This document shows, one piece after another, positions 7,601 to 13,711 of a stretch of 13,739 bases of DNA. The stretch spans positions 1-13,739 of the forward strand of contig JAFDYP010000053.1 of the NCBI GenBank assembly GCA_018267355.1. The letters are read 5' to 3'. Below the pieces are notes generated by a model. It was not told where the DNA came from. It saw nothing but the letters and a program-made list of their open reading frames with translations, and searched no databases. How positions within the stretch are numbered: position 1 is the stretch's first letter; the number at the start of each line of letters is the position of its first letter. This stretch comes from Bacteroidota bacterium (GTDB taxonomy: Bacteria > Bacteroidota > Bacteroidia > Chitinophagales > LD1). The position numbers and the translations under genes are program-made.

Positions 7601-9897
7601 TCACCATGGGAGCGAGCAATCAATCCTATGGCAAATACTCCACCACTTTTGGCAACTATACGATAGCCAGTTCCTATGCAGAGACGGTCTTTGGCCAGAA
7701 TAATGACGCGACCGCAGTAGGCAGTGCCAATACCTGGGTGCTGACAGACAAGCTATTTAGCATAGGCAATGGAATTGACAACAATAACCGTAGCGACGCG
7801 GTCACAGTACTGAAAAACGGCAATACAGGCATAGGCGCTACCAATCCGCTCAATAAGCTACAGGTAGAAGGCAATATCCACCTGGATGGGCATTCGGTAT
7901 TCTTCAGAGGTGGTGGTGGCAGTGACAAATATGAGGTGGTCAAATGGAGCCCTAACCGTGACCGCATGGCCATGGGTGGTTTTGGCGGAGCAGAGATCGG
8001 CTACACAGACATGACACCCGGAGACTCTGTGACGCCCGTACTCGTAGTCAATAACGCAGGCAATACAGGCATAGGCACACTCACACCTGTCAATAAGCTG
8101 CAGGTAGAGGGCAACCTCCATATGGATGGACACAATATCTATCTGCGCGCAGATCCCACAGATAAAAGTGATATCATCAAATGGCAATCTAATACTGACC
8201 GCATAGCCATAGGTGGATACAACGGCGTCTCCCTGGGCAACTCCGCCCTCAGCGGCACCAGCGACTCCGTGACGCCTGTGATGAGTGTCTCACTCCGCAA
8301 TGTAGGCATAGGCACTACATCTCCCAGCGCCAGCGCGGCACTGGATATCACCTCTACCACGCAGGGGGTACTCTACCCGCGGCTCACTACACAGCAGCGC
8401 GATGCCATACCGGCACCGGCACTGGGCCTTACACTATTCAATACTACCACAGGCTGTCTGGAGTTTTATGTCAATGGCTCCTGGCAGGCTATCGGTTGCG
8501 GCTGCACCGCTGCGCCATCACCGCCTACACGGATATATGGGTCTTTTACTGGCCTGTGCGCTACTTCACCGCAGACATTCACGGTCACACCCGTGGCCGG
8601 TGCCAGCTCATATATCTGGACGGTGCCGGGAGATACAGCCGCTGTGATAGAGCCGGTGGGCAATGGTTCATCCGTTAATATCACATTCAATGGCACCTCG
8701 ACAAGCTATACTCTGAATGTGGCGGCATCTAATTCCTGTGGCATCAGTACCCCGATCAGCCAGAGTGTGACGACAGGTACCAGTACATTGTCAGCACCAG
8801 TGCTGAACCCTATTACTGCGGCCACCAGTACATCCGTGACAGTTTCATGGCCTGCAGTGGTCAATGCTATGGGATACACTATTGATGTTTCCACAAGCGC
8901 TGGCTTCTATCCCACTTTCCTTTTAAATTCCGATCTAGGCAATGTAACATCCTACACAATCACGGGGCTGACACCTTGCACTACCTATTATGTCAGGCTC
9001 AGAGCATATAACAGCTGTAACCCTATCAGCGCCTATTCCAATATAAGAAATCATGCTACTACTACCAGCGGCGTGCAGGCATTTGGCTATACTGGCGGGG
9101 TCCAGACTTTTACAGTGCCTGCCTGTGTCACCAGTATATACGTCAAGATGTGGGGTGCTGCCGGTGGTAGCGCCGGAGCCGGAGGCGGCCAGGGTGGCTT
9201 CATCAGTGGCACGGTAGATGTCACACCTGGTACTACTTACTACATCGTAGTAGGTGGCGGCGGCAGCGCCGGCGGTGGAGCTACCTTTGGCGGAGGTGCC
9301 GCAGGCAGTACAGGCCTGGACGAGTCTGGCAACTCGCAGCCCGGCTGCAGTGGCGGTGGCTATAGTGGCATCTTCACAGCTCTGCCACTGGCGCAGGGCA
9401 ATGCCATAGCGATAGCAGGGGGCGGCGGGGGAGAAGGTATGGTCCGTACCAAAATATCTAACCTCGTATTTTATAAAAGTGTAGGTGCTGGCGGTGGTGG
9501 TGGTGGCTCCAATGGAGCTAATATATCTGCCGGCTGTGGCGGTGTAGCCGGCGCGGGCTTTGCACTGGCAGGAGCGGCTGGTGCAGGTGGCGGTGGTGGT
9601 GGCGGTGGTGGCTACTACGGCGGCGCAGGCGGTAGCGCCTGTGGTGGCACCAATATCTACGGAGGCAGTGGCGGCGGAGGTGGTGCCAGCTATTATACTC
9701 CTACCCAATTTGGTATGAACTTTACTCTGGTATCTCAGCAGAATGCGCCTCTGGGCCCTACTAATACTACGCTTAGCTCAGTAGGCACGTTGCCACCAGC
9801 CTCCAGTGATGCTGATTATCTCAGTCCCGCAGGTGCAGTACAGTTTGGTGGTACGCCGGGTCCCGGTGGTCCTGGCAGAGTGGTCATCCGCTGGTAG
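4672..9897 (+). CDS. Giant secreted collagen-like / tail-fibre-like / glycine-rich multidomain protein
   Basis: A 1741-residue protein with these parts in order. Signal peptide to about residue 21. N-terminal Bacteroidota module (about 22-140: [15 protein letters not shown] to [13 protein letters not shown]). Collagen-like Gly-X-Y stretch (142-600, 153 triplets without a break). A carbohydrate-binding-like module (about 607-660: [17 protein letters not shown]). Short second Gly-X-Y piece. Tail-fibre repeats of the form GNxGIGxxxPxxxLxVxG near 704, 806, 1050, 1130 and 1210. Between them a YadA-head-like segment (about 950-1012: [20 protein letters not shown]). [16 protein letters not shown] block (about 1233-1278), PKD-like domain (about 1282-1370), FN3-like domain (about 1375-1466), and an ALK/LTK-type glycine-rich domain (about 1472-1741). 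Collagen and beta-roll parts both suggest a homotrimeric extracellular fibre. It ends GPGRVVIRW with no T9SS type A or B tail and no S74 chaperone, so its route to the surface is unclear. Likely role: adhesion or matrix. Confidence 0.85.
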   Translation: MIHLRSILCTVILVLSMMAAAQSPQGISYQAVARDAQGSPLISTQIAIRFTIHDVSPTGNIVFQEIHHQATNAFGLFNTVIGSSGSGGLAQLANVNWGTGAKYLQVEVDVTGGTNYTDMGTQQLMSVPYALFAGNAGSSATGPTGAQGATGPTGAIGAQGATGPTGATGANGVNGAAGIQGPTGNDGATGPQGLTGPTGAPGTNGVDGATGAQGPTGNDGATGAQGITGATGAAGSDGLTGPTGNDGATGPQGATGPTGAAGANGAAGATGAQGPTGNNGATGAQGVTGATGATGANGVNGATGPQGPTGNDGATGPQGLTGPTGATGAQGIIGPTGPAGTNGIDGATGPQGPTGNDGATGPQGITGLTGAAGTNGADGATGPQGPTGNDGATGVQGATGVTGPTGTAGANGAAGATGVTGPTGAAGMNGVDGVTGAQGPTGNNGATGPQGITGPTGTTGADGVDGMTGAQGPTGNDGATGADGVTGPTGPAGAVGLDGATGPTGPAGTRGTDGNTGPTGFTGATGIPGATGAMGQAGAQGAPGPTGATGPAGPAGADGATGPIGATGADGNNGLNGNTGPTGPTGSNGVNGATGATGPAGTGLNNRGSWVAGTTYDPGDYVFAPSLADTTVNSMWIVQGGSFISGSEPGTDPSHWVEFQAPQGPQGATGATGMLPAGTAAGNTPYWDGSQWVVSSSNIYNNGGNVGIGQSSPAANLHVAGEGRFESADGTIRITPTGWRNPTRATLKIQSKNDTPSEIDLGHTESGVEYGWQVSARGSGESRKLYIASRSDLAFTQVLTLQHADGYIGLSNINPVERLDVAGAIHLGTTGNTNNGTIRYTGTDFEGRVGGTWRSLTHSGSDSSGTLDQAYDFGGVGAGRTITADAGAVYINGTDGLMVTGIVDSGTAQSIPIGQSSMFYSARRAALRSGSFHNSYGEIYENQMGRYSLAAGWDALASGDYAVSLGYANRAYGDASFTMGASNQSYGKYSTTFGNYTIASSYAETVFGQNNDATAVGSANTWVLTDKLFSIGNGIDNNNRSDAVTVLKNGNTGIGATNPLNKLQVEGNIHLDGHSVFFRGGGGSDKYEVVKWSPNRDRMAMGGFGGAEIGYTDMTPGDSVTPVLVVNNAGNTGIGTLTPVNKLQVEGNLHMDGHNIYLRADPTDKSDIIKWQSNTDRIAIGGYNGVSLGNSALSGTSDSVTPVMSVSLRNVGIGTTSPSASAALDITSTTQGVLYPRLTTQQRDAIPAPALGLTLFNTTTGCLEFYVNGSWQAIGCGCTAAPSPPTRIYGSFTGLCATSPQTFTVTPVAGASSYIWTVPGDTAAVIEPVGNGSSVNITFNGTSTSYTLNVAASNSCGISTPISQSVTTGTSTLSAPVLNPITAATSTSVTVSWPAVVNAMGYTIDVSTSAGFYPTFLLNSDLGNVTSYTITGLTPCTTYYVRLRAYNSCNPISAYSNIRNHATTTSGVQAFGYTGGVQTFTVPACVTSIYVKMWGAAGGSAGAGGGQGGFISGTVDVTPGTTYYIVVGGGGSAGGGATFGGGAAGSTGLDESGNSQPGCSGGGYSGIFTALPLAQGNAIAIAGGGGGEGMVRTKISNLVFYKSVGAGGGGGGSNGANISAGCGGVAGAGFALAGAAGAGGGGGGGGGYYGGAGGSACGGTNIYGGSGGGGGASYYTPTQFGMNFTLVSQQNAPLGPTNTTLSSVGTLPPASSDADYLSPAGAVQFGGTPGPGGPGRVVIRW
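5095..6471 (+). repeat. Collagen-like Gly-X-Y repeat region
   Basis: I count 153 consecutive Gly-X-Y triplets with no interruption. Thr occupies the Y position in roughly half (about 74). GAT and GPT dominate, and Pro at Y occurs only three times. The stretch has no Lys and no Glu, one Arg (triplet 123) and about 19 Asp, so it is strongly acidic overall. Without proline hydroxylation, such helices in bacteria are stabilised by other means, and Thr at Y could carry sugars as reported for GPT repeats in Bacillus BclA; that part is inference. At DNA level the units are near-identical 9-bp steps. Confidence 0.95.
5212..6111 (+). repeat. 99-bp (11-triplet) higher-order repeat within the collagen region
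   Basis: The triplet pair GPT-GN(D/N)-GAT recurs at 5212, 5311, 5392, 5491, 5590, 5725, 5824, 5986 and 6085. Five of the eight spacings are exactly 99 bp (11 triplets, 33 residues). The others are 81, 135 and 162 bp, all multiples of 9. A typical unit reads [12 protein letters not shown] GxT GPT GAA GxN GxD GAT GPQ. Such spacing points to growth by tandem duplication followed by insertion or loss of whole triplets. Confidence 0.88.
9085..9894 (+). repeat. Glycine-rich (ALK/LTK-type) domain coding region with GGN codon runs
   Basis: This encodes about the last 270 residues of the large protein. The opening ([20 protein letters not shown]) and the segment [22 protein letters not shown] match the layout of the ALK/LTK glycine-rich domain family. 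Polyglycine runs follow, including one of nine glycines at 9586-9612 coded only by GGT and GGC. Several cysteines lie in the domain, as is usual for extracellular versions. The low-complexity DNA could favour slippage or misassembly. Confidence 0.75.
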
Positions 9898-9925
9898 GCG
9901 ATAACGGCGCTGCAATATATTTCAT

Positions 9926-9964
9926 GGCTCCCAGGCTGATCAGGCCTGAGAGCCTTTTTGTTTT
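9926..9964 (+). terminator. Strong intrinsic terminator after the collagen-like gene
   Basis: GGCTCCCAGGC (9926-9936) pairs with GCCTGAGAGCC (9944-9954) over 11 positions with one mismatch, around a 7-nt loop, followed by TTTTTGTTTT. It lies 29 bp after the stop of the large gene. On the minus strand no T tract follows the stem, so it should act mainly on plus-strand transcription and protect the convergent dinB, whose stop is at 9971-9973. Confidence 0.9.
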
Positions 9965-9970
9965 ATGATC

Positions 9971-11221
9971 CTATTGCTCTTCGGCAGCGTTATTGCGGTT
10001 GTGCTGCGAGTTTTCTCTATTCACCTGCTCCTTCATCGCGGCGCTGATGTCATTGTTGCGTTTCACATTGCCCATGTCCATACCACGCGCCAGCATGATC
10101 TTGCCCGTCCCGTATTTATTCTTCACACTATCTATGGCAGAGTAGAGCTTGGTCTCTTCTTCCTTATCATCAAATAGCGAATACTGCGTACCCGTATAGA
10201 TCAGGCTGCTAAACCGCACACCTATCAGGCGTACAGGCCGCCCCTTTTCATAGAGCTGGTGAAAAAGTTTGGTCGCTTCTTCTATCAGGTATTTTGACGA
10301 GAGCGAGTAGTCTACTGTATGCTGTTTTGAGGTCGTCACAAATCCCTCATAGCGGATCTTCACCGTTACGCAGCCTGTCATACGATTTAGCTTGCGCAGG
10401 TCGTATGATAGCTTCTCGGTGAGCACAAAGAGTACTGACAGCAGAAACTCATCATCTGCACTATCGCTATCAAAGGTCCGCTCCACAGAGACTGATTTCT
10501 CCTCGCGGAAATTGGCCACCGGTGAGTCACTATGCCCGCGCGCACGGTTCCACAGCGCAGTGCCTGTTTTGCCATAGATGCTCAGGAGGTTTTCCAGTGG
10601 CATCTGGCGCAGGTCGTAGATCGTATGGATGCCCATCTTGTTGAGAGACTCTTCCAGTTTTTCTCCTACGAATGGTATCTTGCCCACCGGCTTCGGATCG
10701 AGAAACTCTTGTTCCTTGCCCCGCTCTATCATCAGCTGGCCGTTTGGTTTCGCATCATTGGTCGCCATCTTAGCCAGCATCTTATTCACCGATAGTCCAA
10801 ATGAGATAGGTAGCCCCGTCTCCCGTGTGATCTTCTGCCGCAACTCGGTAGCCCACCTGTAGGCACCAAAGTATTTATCCATGCCTGTCAGGTCCACGTA
10901 AAACTCATCTATAGAGGCCTTCTCAAAGAGTGGTGCCGCATCTGCTATGATCTGGGTGACGCGTCGCGAGTAGTCAGAGTAGGCAGCATAGTCTCCCGGC
11001 AGGAAGATGCCATGCGGACACAGCTTGTGGGCCTGCGCGCCCGGCATAGCTGAGTGCACTCCATACCGTCGCGCCTCATAGCTGCAGCTGCTCACCACGC
11101 CGCGCGCACCTACGCCACCTACTATCACGGGCTTGCCGAGCAGCGAGGGATCTTTGATGCGCTCTACAGATACGAAGAACGAATCCAGGTCCATATGCAT
11201 GATGGTACGCGGGTCAGACAC
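9971..11221 (-). CDS. dinB: DNA polymerase IV (Y-family translesion polymerase)
   Basis: A 416-residue Y-family polymerase that copies past damaged template bases. Catalytic carboxylates are Asp11 (with Asp13) in MDLDSFFVSVE and Asp105-Glu106 in KASIDEFYVDLTG. Phe15/Phe16 form the steric-gate position. Tyr48-Glu49 in SYEARRYGV bind the incoming nucleotide. FVGEKLEESLNKMGIHTIYDL (about 184-204) is the helix-hairpin-helix thumb region, and the little-finger domain spans about 240-345. QYSLF (346-350) fits a beta-clamp binding motif, followed by about 65 hydrophilic residues, longer than usual. The start is GTG (11219-11221): an in-frame TAA lies two codons upstream and the N-terminus RTIMHMDLDSFF aligns with family starts. 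It is divergent from an S24 repressor gene across a 70-bp gap, which suggests damage-inducible control. All key residues are present. Confidence 0.96.
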   Translation of the reverse strand: MSDPRTIMHMDLDSFFVSVERIKDPSLLGKPVIVGGVGARGVVSSCSYEARRYGVHSAMPGAQAHKLCPHGIFLPGDYAAYSDYSRRVTQIIADAAPLFEKASIDEFYVDLTGMDKYFGAYRWATELRQKITRETGLPISFGLSVNKMLAKMATNDAKPNGQLMIERGKEQEFLDPKPVGKIPFVGEKLEESLNKMGIHTIYDLRQMPLENLLSIYGKTGTALWNRARGHSDSPVANFREEKSVSVERTFDSDSADDEFLLSVLFVLTEKLSYDLRKLNRMTGCVTVKIRYEGFVTTSKQHTVDYSLSSKYLIEEATKLFHQLYEKGRPVRLIGVRFSSLIYTGTQYSLFDDKEEETKLYSAIDSVKNKYGTGKIMLARGMDMGNVKRNNDISAAMKEQVNRENSQHNRNNAAEEQ

Positions 11222-11238
11222 AGATTAGTTATTGCCTT

Positions 11239-11246
11239 TAAAATTA
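11239..11246 (-). promoter_or_regulatory. Possible -7 element for dinB
   Basis: On the minus strand TAATTTTA matches TAnnTTTG at 7 of 8 positions, 17 bp from the dinB GTG. That is nearly the same spacing as the opposite promoter has to its gene. No clear -33 TTG is seen. It overlaps one arm of the 11244-11261 dyad. Confidence 0.4.
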
Positions 11247-11261
11247 GTATTTTGTTACTAA
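11244..11261. promoter_or_regulatory. Perfect dyad, candidate operator of the S24 repressor
   Basis: TTAGTA, six bases TTTTGT, then TACTAA: a perfect 6+6 inverted repeat in the middle of the 70-bp gap between dinB and the repressor. A related half-site TTAGTT lies at 11225-11230, 19 bp from the first arm. The dyad overlaps the candidate dinB -7 element and the -33 region of the repressor promoter, so a bound dimer could block both. The size suits an XRE-type dimer. Function is inferred. Confidence 0.5.
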
Positions 11262-11267
11262 AAAATT

Positions 11268-11275
11268 TAGCTTTG
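11268..11275 (+). promoter_or_regulatory. -7 promoter element for the S24 repressor gene
   Basis: TAGCTTTG is an exact TAnnTTTG match ending 16 bp before the ATG, implying a short leader. At the -33 distance there is only a degenerate TTAG, which is part of the dyad. Confidence 0.55.
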
Positions 11276-11291
11276 CATAAAATACTGTGTC

Positions 11292-12074
11292 ATGGATTTT
11301 ATTCATACCAATATCAAGTTTCTACGCAAGCAGAAAGGATGGACTCAGGAGCAGCTCGCTACAGAGCTCAATATCAAGCGCTCACTGATAGGCAGCTACG
11401 AGGAGGGCCGCGCCAAGCCTAACTATGAGGTGCTGGCAGACATAGCCAGGACTTTCAAACATTCTATAGACAACCTCATCACGCGCGACCTGCGCCTGAC
11501 GGAGAAGGTGCCGATCTTCTCTGCTGAGCAGATGGATGAGGCCAGCAAAAACCTCCGCGTGCTCGCTATCACGGTAGACAAGGAAGACCGCGAGAACATC
11601 GAGATGGTGCCGGTCAAAGCTGCCGCAGGCTATCTCAATGGCTACGGTGATCCGACCTTCCTCAAAGAGCTGAACCGCTTCCGCCTGCCGTTTCTCCCGG
11701 CGGGTACCTATCGCGCCTTTGAGATCAAGGGTGACTCCATGCTACCCATGCTGCCCGGCTCGATAGTAGTGGGCGAGTATGTAGACAACTGGCGCAATAT
11801 CAAAGACGGTAACACCTATGTAGTCCTTTCAAAGAATGAAGGCATCGTGTACAAGCGCATCTTCAATCAGGTAGAAGAAAACGGTACCCTCGTGCTGCGT
11901 TCTGACAATACAGCCTACCCAGCCTACTCTATCAAAATAGATGAAGTACTCGAAGTCTGGAAAGCCGTCCTGCACATCAGCCACATGAATAAGGGCAACG
12001 AGCTATCCTATCAGAATATCCTCCACCTCATGCAGGAACTCAAGAAAGACGTAGACGAGCTGAAGGGCAACTAA
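11292..12074 (+). CDS. XRE-family S24 (LexA/CI-like) self-cleaving transcriptional repressor
   Basis: A 260-residue two-domain regulator. Residues 6-62 form an XRE-type helix-turn-helix (IKFLRKQKGWTQEQLATELNI, then KRSLIGSYEEGRAKP). Residues about 105-230 are an S24 peptidase domain: candidate cleavage bond Ala112-Gly113 in KAAAGYL, nucleophile Ser149 in KGDSMLP, and general base Lys188 in GIVYKRI. The spacing bond-Ser-Lys (about 36 and 39 residues) is close to E. coli LexA (Ala84-Gly85, Ser119, Lys156), so RecA-stimulated self-cleavage is likely. The last 25 residues (ELSYQNILHLMQELKKDVDEL) look like an extra amphipathic helix or coiled coil not found in LexA. This is not LexA itself, since the DNA-binding domain is XRE and not winged-helix. 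Divergent dinB and the shared dyad suggest it represses dinB and itself until DNA damage. Classification is firm; target genes are inferred. Confidence 0.92.
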   Translation: MDFIHTNIKFLRKQKGWTQEQLATELNIKRSLIGSYEEGRAKPNYEVLADIARTFKHSIDNLITRDLRLTEKVPIFSAEQMDEASKNLRVLAITVDKEDRENIEMVPVKAAAGYLNGYGDPTFLKELNRFRLPFLPAGTYRAFEIKGDSMLPMLPGSIVVGEYVDNWRNIKDGNTYVVLSKNEGIVYKRIFNQVEENGTLVLRSDNTAYPAYSIKIDEVLEVWKAVLHISHMNKGNELSYQNILHLMQELKKDVDELKGN

Positions 12075-12079
12075 AGGAG

Positions 12080-12118
12080 TTGTATTCAAGTCTCCCTTTA
12101 GGGAGATATAGAGGGCCG
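12080..12118 (+). repeat. REP-like palindromic repeat, copy 1
   Basis: TTGTATTCAAG is followed by the hairpin TCTCCC-TTTA-GGGAGA (12091-12106) and a G-rich tail (GAGGGCCGG). It starts 5 bp after the repressor stop, so it may also help end transcription, although no T tract follows. It resembles copy 2 at 12247-12291 and a type of stem-loop repeat I recall as scattered between genes in Bacteroidota genomes. Confidence 0.6.
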
Positions 12119-12142
12119 GCTGTTTGAAAAATAAAATAACAT

Positions 12143-12191
12143 TTGCGAGAGAAATTCCTTAAAAAAGCAACAGCGTAATTTCTCGAAGCAA
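12143..12191. other. Long imperfect inverted repeat in the repressor-ogt gap
   Basis: TTGC plus GAGAAATT (12143-12156) pairs with AATTTCTC plus GCAA (12177-12191), with a small internal loop (GA against GAA) and a 20-nt A-rich end loop. It lies between the two palindromic repeat copies in a 218-bp gap without a gene. It could be an RNA stem-loop or a protein-binding dyad. No function can be assigned. Confidence 0.4.
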
Positions 12192-12246
12192 TCTTCAACT
12201 TAAAAATTAGCATAGATGTGGACGGGTGCTTTAGATCAAGCTCAAC

Positions 12247-12291
12247 TTGTATTAAAGTCCCTCTCCTTCGGAGAGGGATTTAGGGAGAGGT
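12247..12291 (+). repeat. REP-like palindromic repeat, copy 2, supplying the ogt ribosome-binding site
   Basis: TTGTATTAAAG is followed by TCCCTCTCC-TTC-GGAGAGGGA (12258-12278), a perfect 9-bp stem, then a tail ATTTAGGGAGAGGTC. The GGGAGAGG of the tail sits 3 bp before the ogt ATG and would serve as its Shine-Dalgarno sequence. The reverse strand of this element can be read as NPSPKERDFN, a peptide I recall from spurious open frames over such repeats in Bacteroidota. Confidence 0.7.
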
Positions 12292-12292
12292 C

Positions 12293-12775
12293 ATGACACA
12301 CCAGAGCTACACAGACTCCCCCCTCGGCCCAGTCCTCATCACCGCAGATGAGCACCACATCCTCTCTGTACTCGTCATGGACAGCAGAGAGCCCATAGAA
12401 GAAAGCGAAACAGAAACTATCCGCCAATGCAAGCAACAACTGCAAGAATACTTCGAAGGCAAAAGGAAAACCTTTGACCTCCCGCTAGCTCAGGAAGGTA
12501 CCCACTTCCAGCAGAAAGTCTGGCAGCAGCTCACTGCCATCCCATTTGGCCAGACCATCACATATATGCAGCTCGCCAAAGCCCTGGGCGATCCTAAGTC
12601 TATACGTGCTGCCGGCACTGCCAATGGCAAAAACAAACTCTGGATCATCATACCCTGTCACCGCGTAGTAGGCACCGATGGCCGGCTGGTAGGCTACGCC
12701 GGCGGCCTCCACCGCAAAAAATGGCTACTGGATCACGAGGCTAAAATGAGCGGTGCGCTTACACTAGGACTATAA
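12293..12775 (+). CDS. ogt: Methylated-DNA--[protein]-cysteine S-methyltransferase (O6-methylguanine repair)
   Basis: A 160-residue suicide repair protein that takes the alkyl group from O6-alkylguanine (and O4-alkylthymine) onto its own cysteine. The C-terminal domain has everything expected. FQQKVWQQLTAIPFGQTITYMQLAKALG leads to Tyr91. The DNA-binding helix SIRAAGTANGKN carries the arginine finger Arg105 and the asparagine hinge Asn114. The active site is PCHRVVG with Cys122. GYAGGLHRKKWLLDHE closes the fold. The N-terminal domain is short and lacks Ada zinc cysteines or an AraC domain, so it is an Ogt-type enzyme. The ATG at 12293 is chosen because GGGAGAGG lies 3 bp upstream, inside the palindromic repeat. 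It follows the S24 repressor by 218 bp, so it is probably a separate transcription unit. Together with dinB it forms a DNA-damage neighbourhood. Confidence 0.96.
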   Translation: MTHQSYTDSPLGPVLITADEHHILSVLVMDSREPIEESETETIRQCKQQLQEYFEGKRKTFDLPLAQEGTHFQQKVWQQLTAIPFGQTITYMQLAKALGDPKSIRAAGTANGKNKLWIIIPCHRVVGTDGRLVGYAGGLHRKKWLLDHEAKMSGALTLGL

Positions 12776-12846
12776 TCGAAACTTTTGATGCTGGTTGTGG
12801 CAATTCTCAAATGCTGCAAATTTTGATTCAGACCAGCTTACCAAAC

Positions 12847-12875
12847 AAAAAAGGATGCCGAGAGGCATCCTTTTT
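12847..12875. terminator. Bidirectional intrinsic terminator
   Basis: GGATGCC (12853-12859), loop GAGA, GGCATCC (12864-12870), with six A on the left and five T on the right. The symmetric A and T tracts let it work in both directions, as expected between the convergent ogt and the minus-strand secreted-protein gene. Confidence 0.92.
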
Positions 12876-12898
12876 CTTAATATTATCTCAGTCAGCTG

Positions 12899-13609
12899 TT
12901 ACTCTGACTTCGTGAATTTTCTTGTAGCGATCACCTTGCCACCATCAGAGATACGGGCTATGTACAGGCCTGCATCCAGAGAGGAGAGGTCCAGATCCTT
13001 ATCACCGCGCACAGAGGTGCTGTATACACGGCTACCCAGCAGGTTGTAGATGTCTATCTGACCGTTATCCAGCGTGCCCGGTATAGACAGATGTGCCATA
13101 TCACGTACAGGGTTAGGATATACCGCTATACGCGCTGTCTCTATGTCAGATATACCAGTGCACACAGCTGCTACATTCAGTAGCCATGTGAGCTCAGTAG
13201 TAGTGGCCGCACTGTCTTCGGCTGCCCAGGTGCGTACCTGCAGCGTAGCATTTGTAGCGGGTGTACAGTTTGGTATGAAGTCAAACTTCATGATGCCTTG
13301 CTGCAGTGGATTGAGCGTATAGTGTTGTGTATTAGATAGCTGTGTGGAGGCCAGGCACAGGTTAGGATCGCACATACTCCATGAGGCATTGTGTGCCAGG
13401 GTATTGAGAGTTACCTTCCAGTTCATGTGCAGGGTATCTGTAGCTGAGCTGTTCTTCAGGTTAAATATTTCTATCACGTGGCTGGAAACACTTGATACAG
13501 AGGTGTCTACACGCAGTGTGTCGGAGCCATTGAGTACCACCAGAGACTGTGCACGCAGCGCGCCCAGCGTCATTACCAGACTCAACATTAAAAGTATCTT
13601 TTTAGTCAT
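12899..13609 (-). CDS. Small secreted protein with T9SS type A sorting domain
   Basis: A 236-residue exported protein. Residues 1-20 form a signal peptide (KKILLMLSLVMTLGALRA, likely cut before QS). Residues about 21-155 are Ser/Thr/Asn-rich and strand-like, probably an immunoglobulin-like beta-sandwich. The four cysteines (80, 85, 115, 150) could form two disulfides, and CDPNLC is a short loop between the first pair. Residues about 162-236 are a T9SS type A sorting domain: IAVYPNPVRDMAHLSI, then IDIYNLLGSRVYS, DLDLSSLDAGLYIARI and a basic end. It is therefore moved to the outer surface or released by the PorSS machinery. No catalytic motif is visible and I cannot name a function. Its promoter is well defined (13628-13658), and a bidirectional terminator lies 23 bp past its stop codon. 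Confidence 0.88.
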   Translation of the reverse strand: MTKKILLMLSLVMTLGALRAQSLVVLNGSDTLRVDTSVSSVSSHVIEIFNLKNSSATDTLHMNWKVTLNTLAHNASWSMCDPNLCLASTQLSNTQHYTLNPLQQGIMKFDFIPNCTPATNATLQVRTWAAEDSAATTTELTWLLNVAAVCTGISDIETARIAVYPNPVRDMAHLSIPGTLDNGQIDIYNLLGSRVYSTSVRGDKDLDLSSLDAGLYIARISDGGKVIATRKFTKSE

Positions 13610-13627
13610 GTTGCTATAATTGGACTG

Positions 13628-13658
13628 TAAAGTTAATCCTTTTTTGTTTTCTCAAAAA
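13628..13658 (-). promoter_or_regulatory. Promoter of the T9SS-tailed secreted protein
   Basis: Read on the minus strand, TTTTTG (13653-13658) is followed 17 bp later by TAACTTTA (13628-13635), which matches TAnnTTTG at 7 of 8. The spacing falls in the range known for Bacteroidota, and the -7 element lies 18 bp from the ATG. Confidence 0.6.
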
Positions 13659-13676
13659 GTACTTTCTTTACCTTTC
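13640..13676 (+). promoter_or_regulatory. Promoter of the gene starting at 13712
   Basis: TTTTTTG (13640-13646), 22 bp, then TACCTTTC (13669-13676), a 7 of 8 match to TAnnTTTG, 35 bp before the ATG. It interleaves with the opposite promoter, so the two divergent genes share about 100 bp of control DNA. Confidence 0.5.
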
Positions 13677-13711
13677 GTTACTTTATTACATTCTTTACCA
13701 AAAAACAAGCA

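Noticed and set aside
8935..9708. Minus-strand Thr/Ala/Ser-rich frame opposite the glycine-rich domain
   Set aside because: It arises from the complement of GGT/GGC runs and lies inside the real gene, which has continuous domain structure.
4672..9897. Calling the large protein a phage tail fibre
   Set aside because: Tail-fibre-like repeats are present, but it has a Sec signal peptide and FN3/PKD domains, and there are no phage genes around it.
11292..12074. Calling the repressor a prophage CI-type gene that marks a prophage
   Set aside because: No integrase, structural phage gene or attachment repeat is nearby. dinB and ogt as neighbours fit a chromosomal damage-response role.
12242..12445. 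Minus-strand open frame ending in NPSPKERDFNTS
   Set aside because: Its end is the reverse translation of the palindromic repeat, and the rest lies antisense to ogt.
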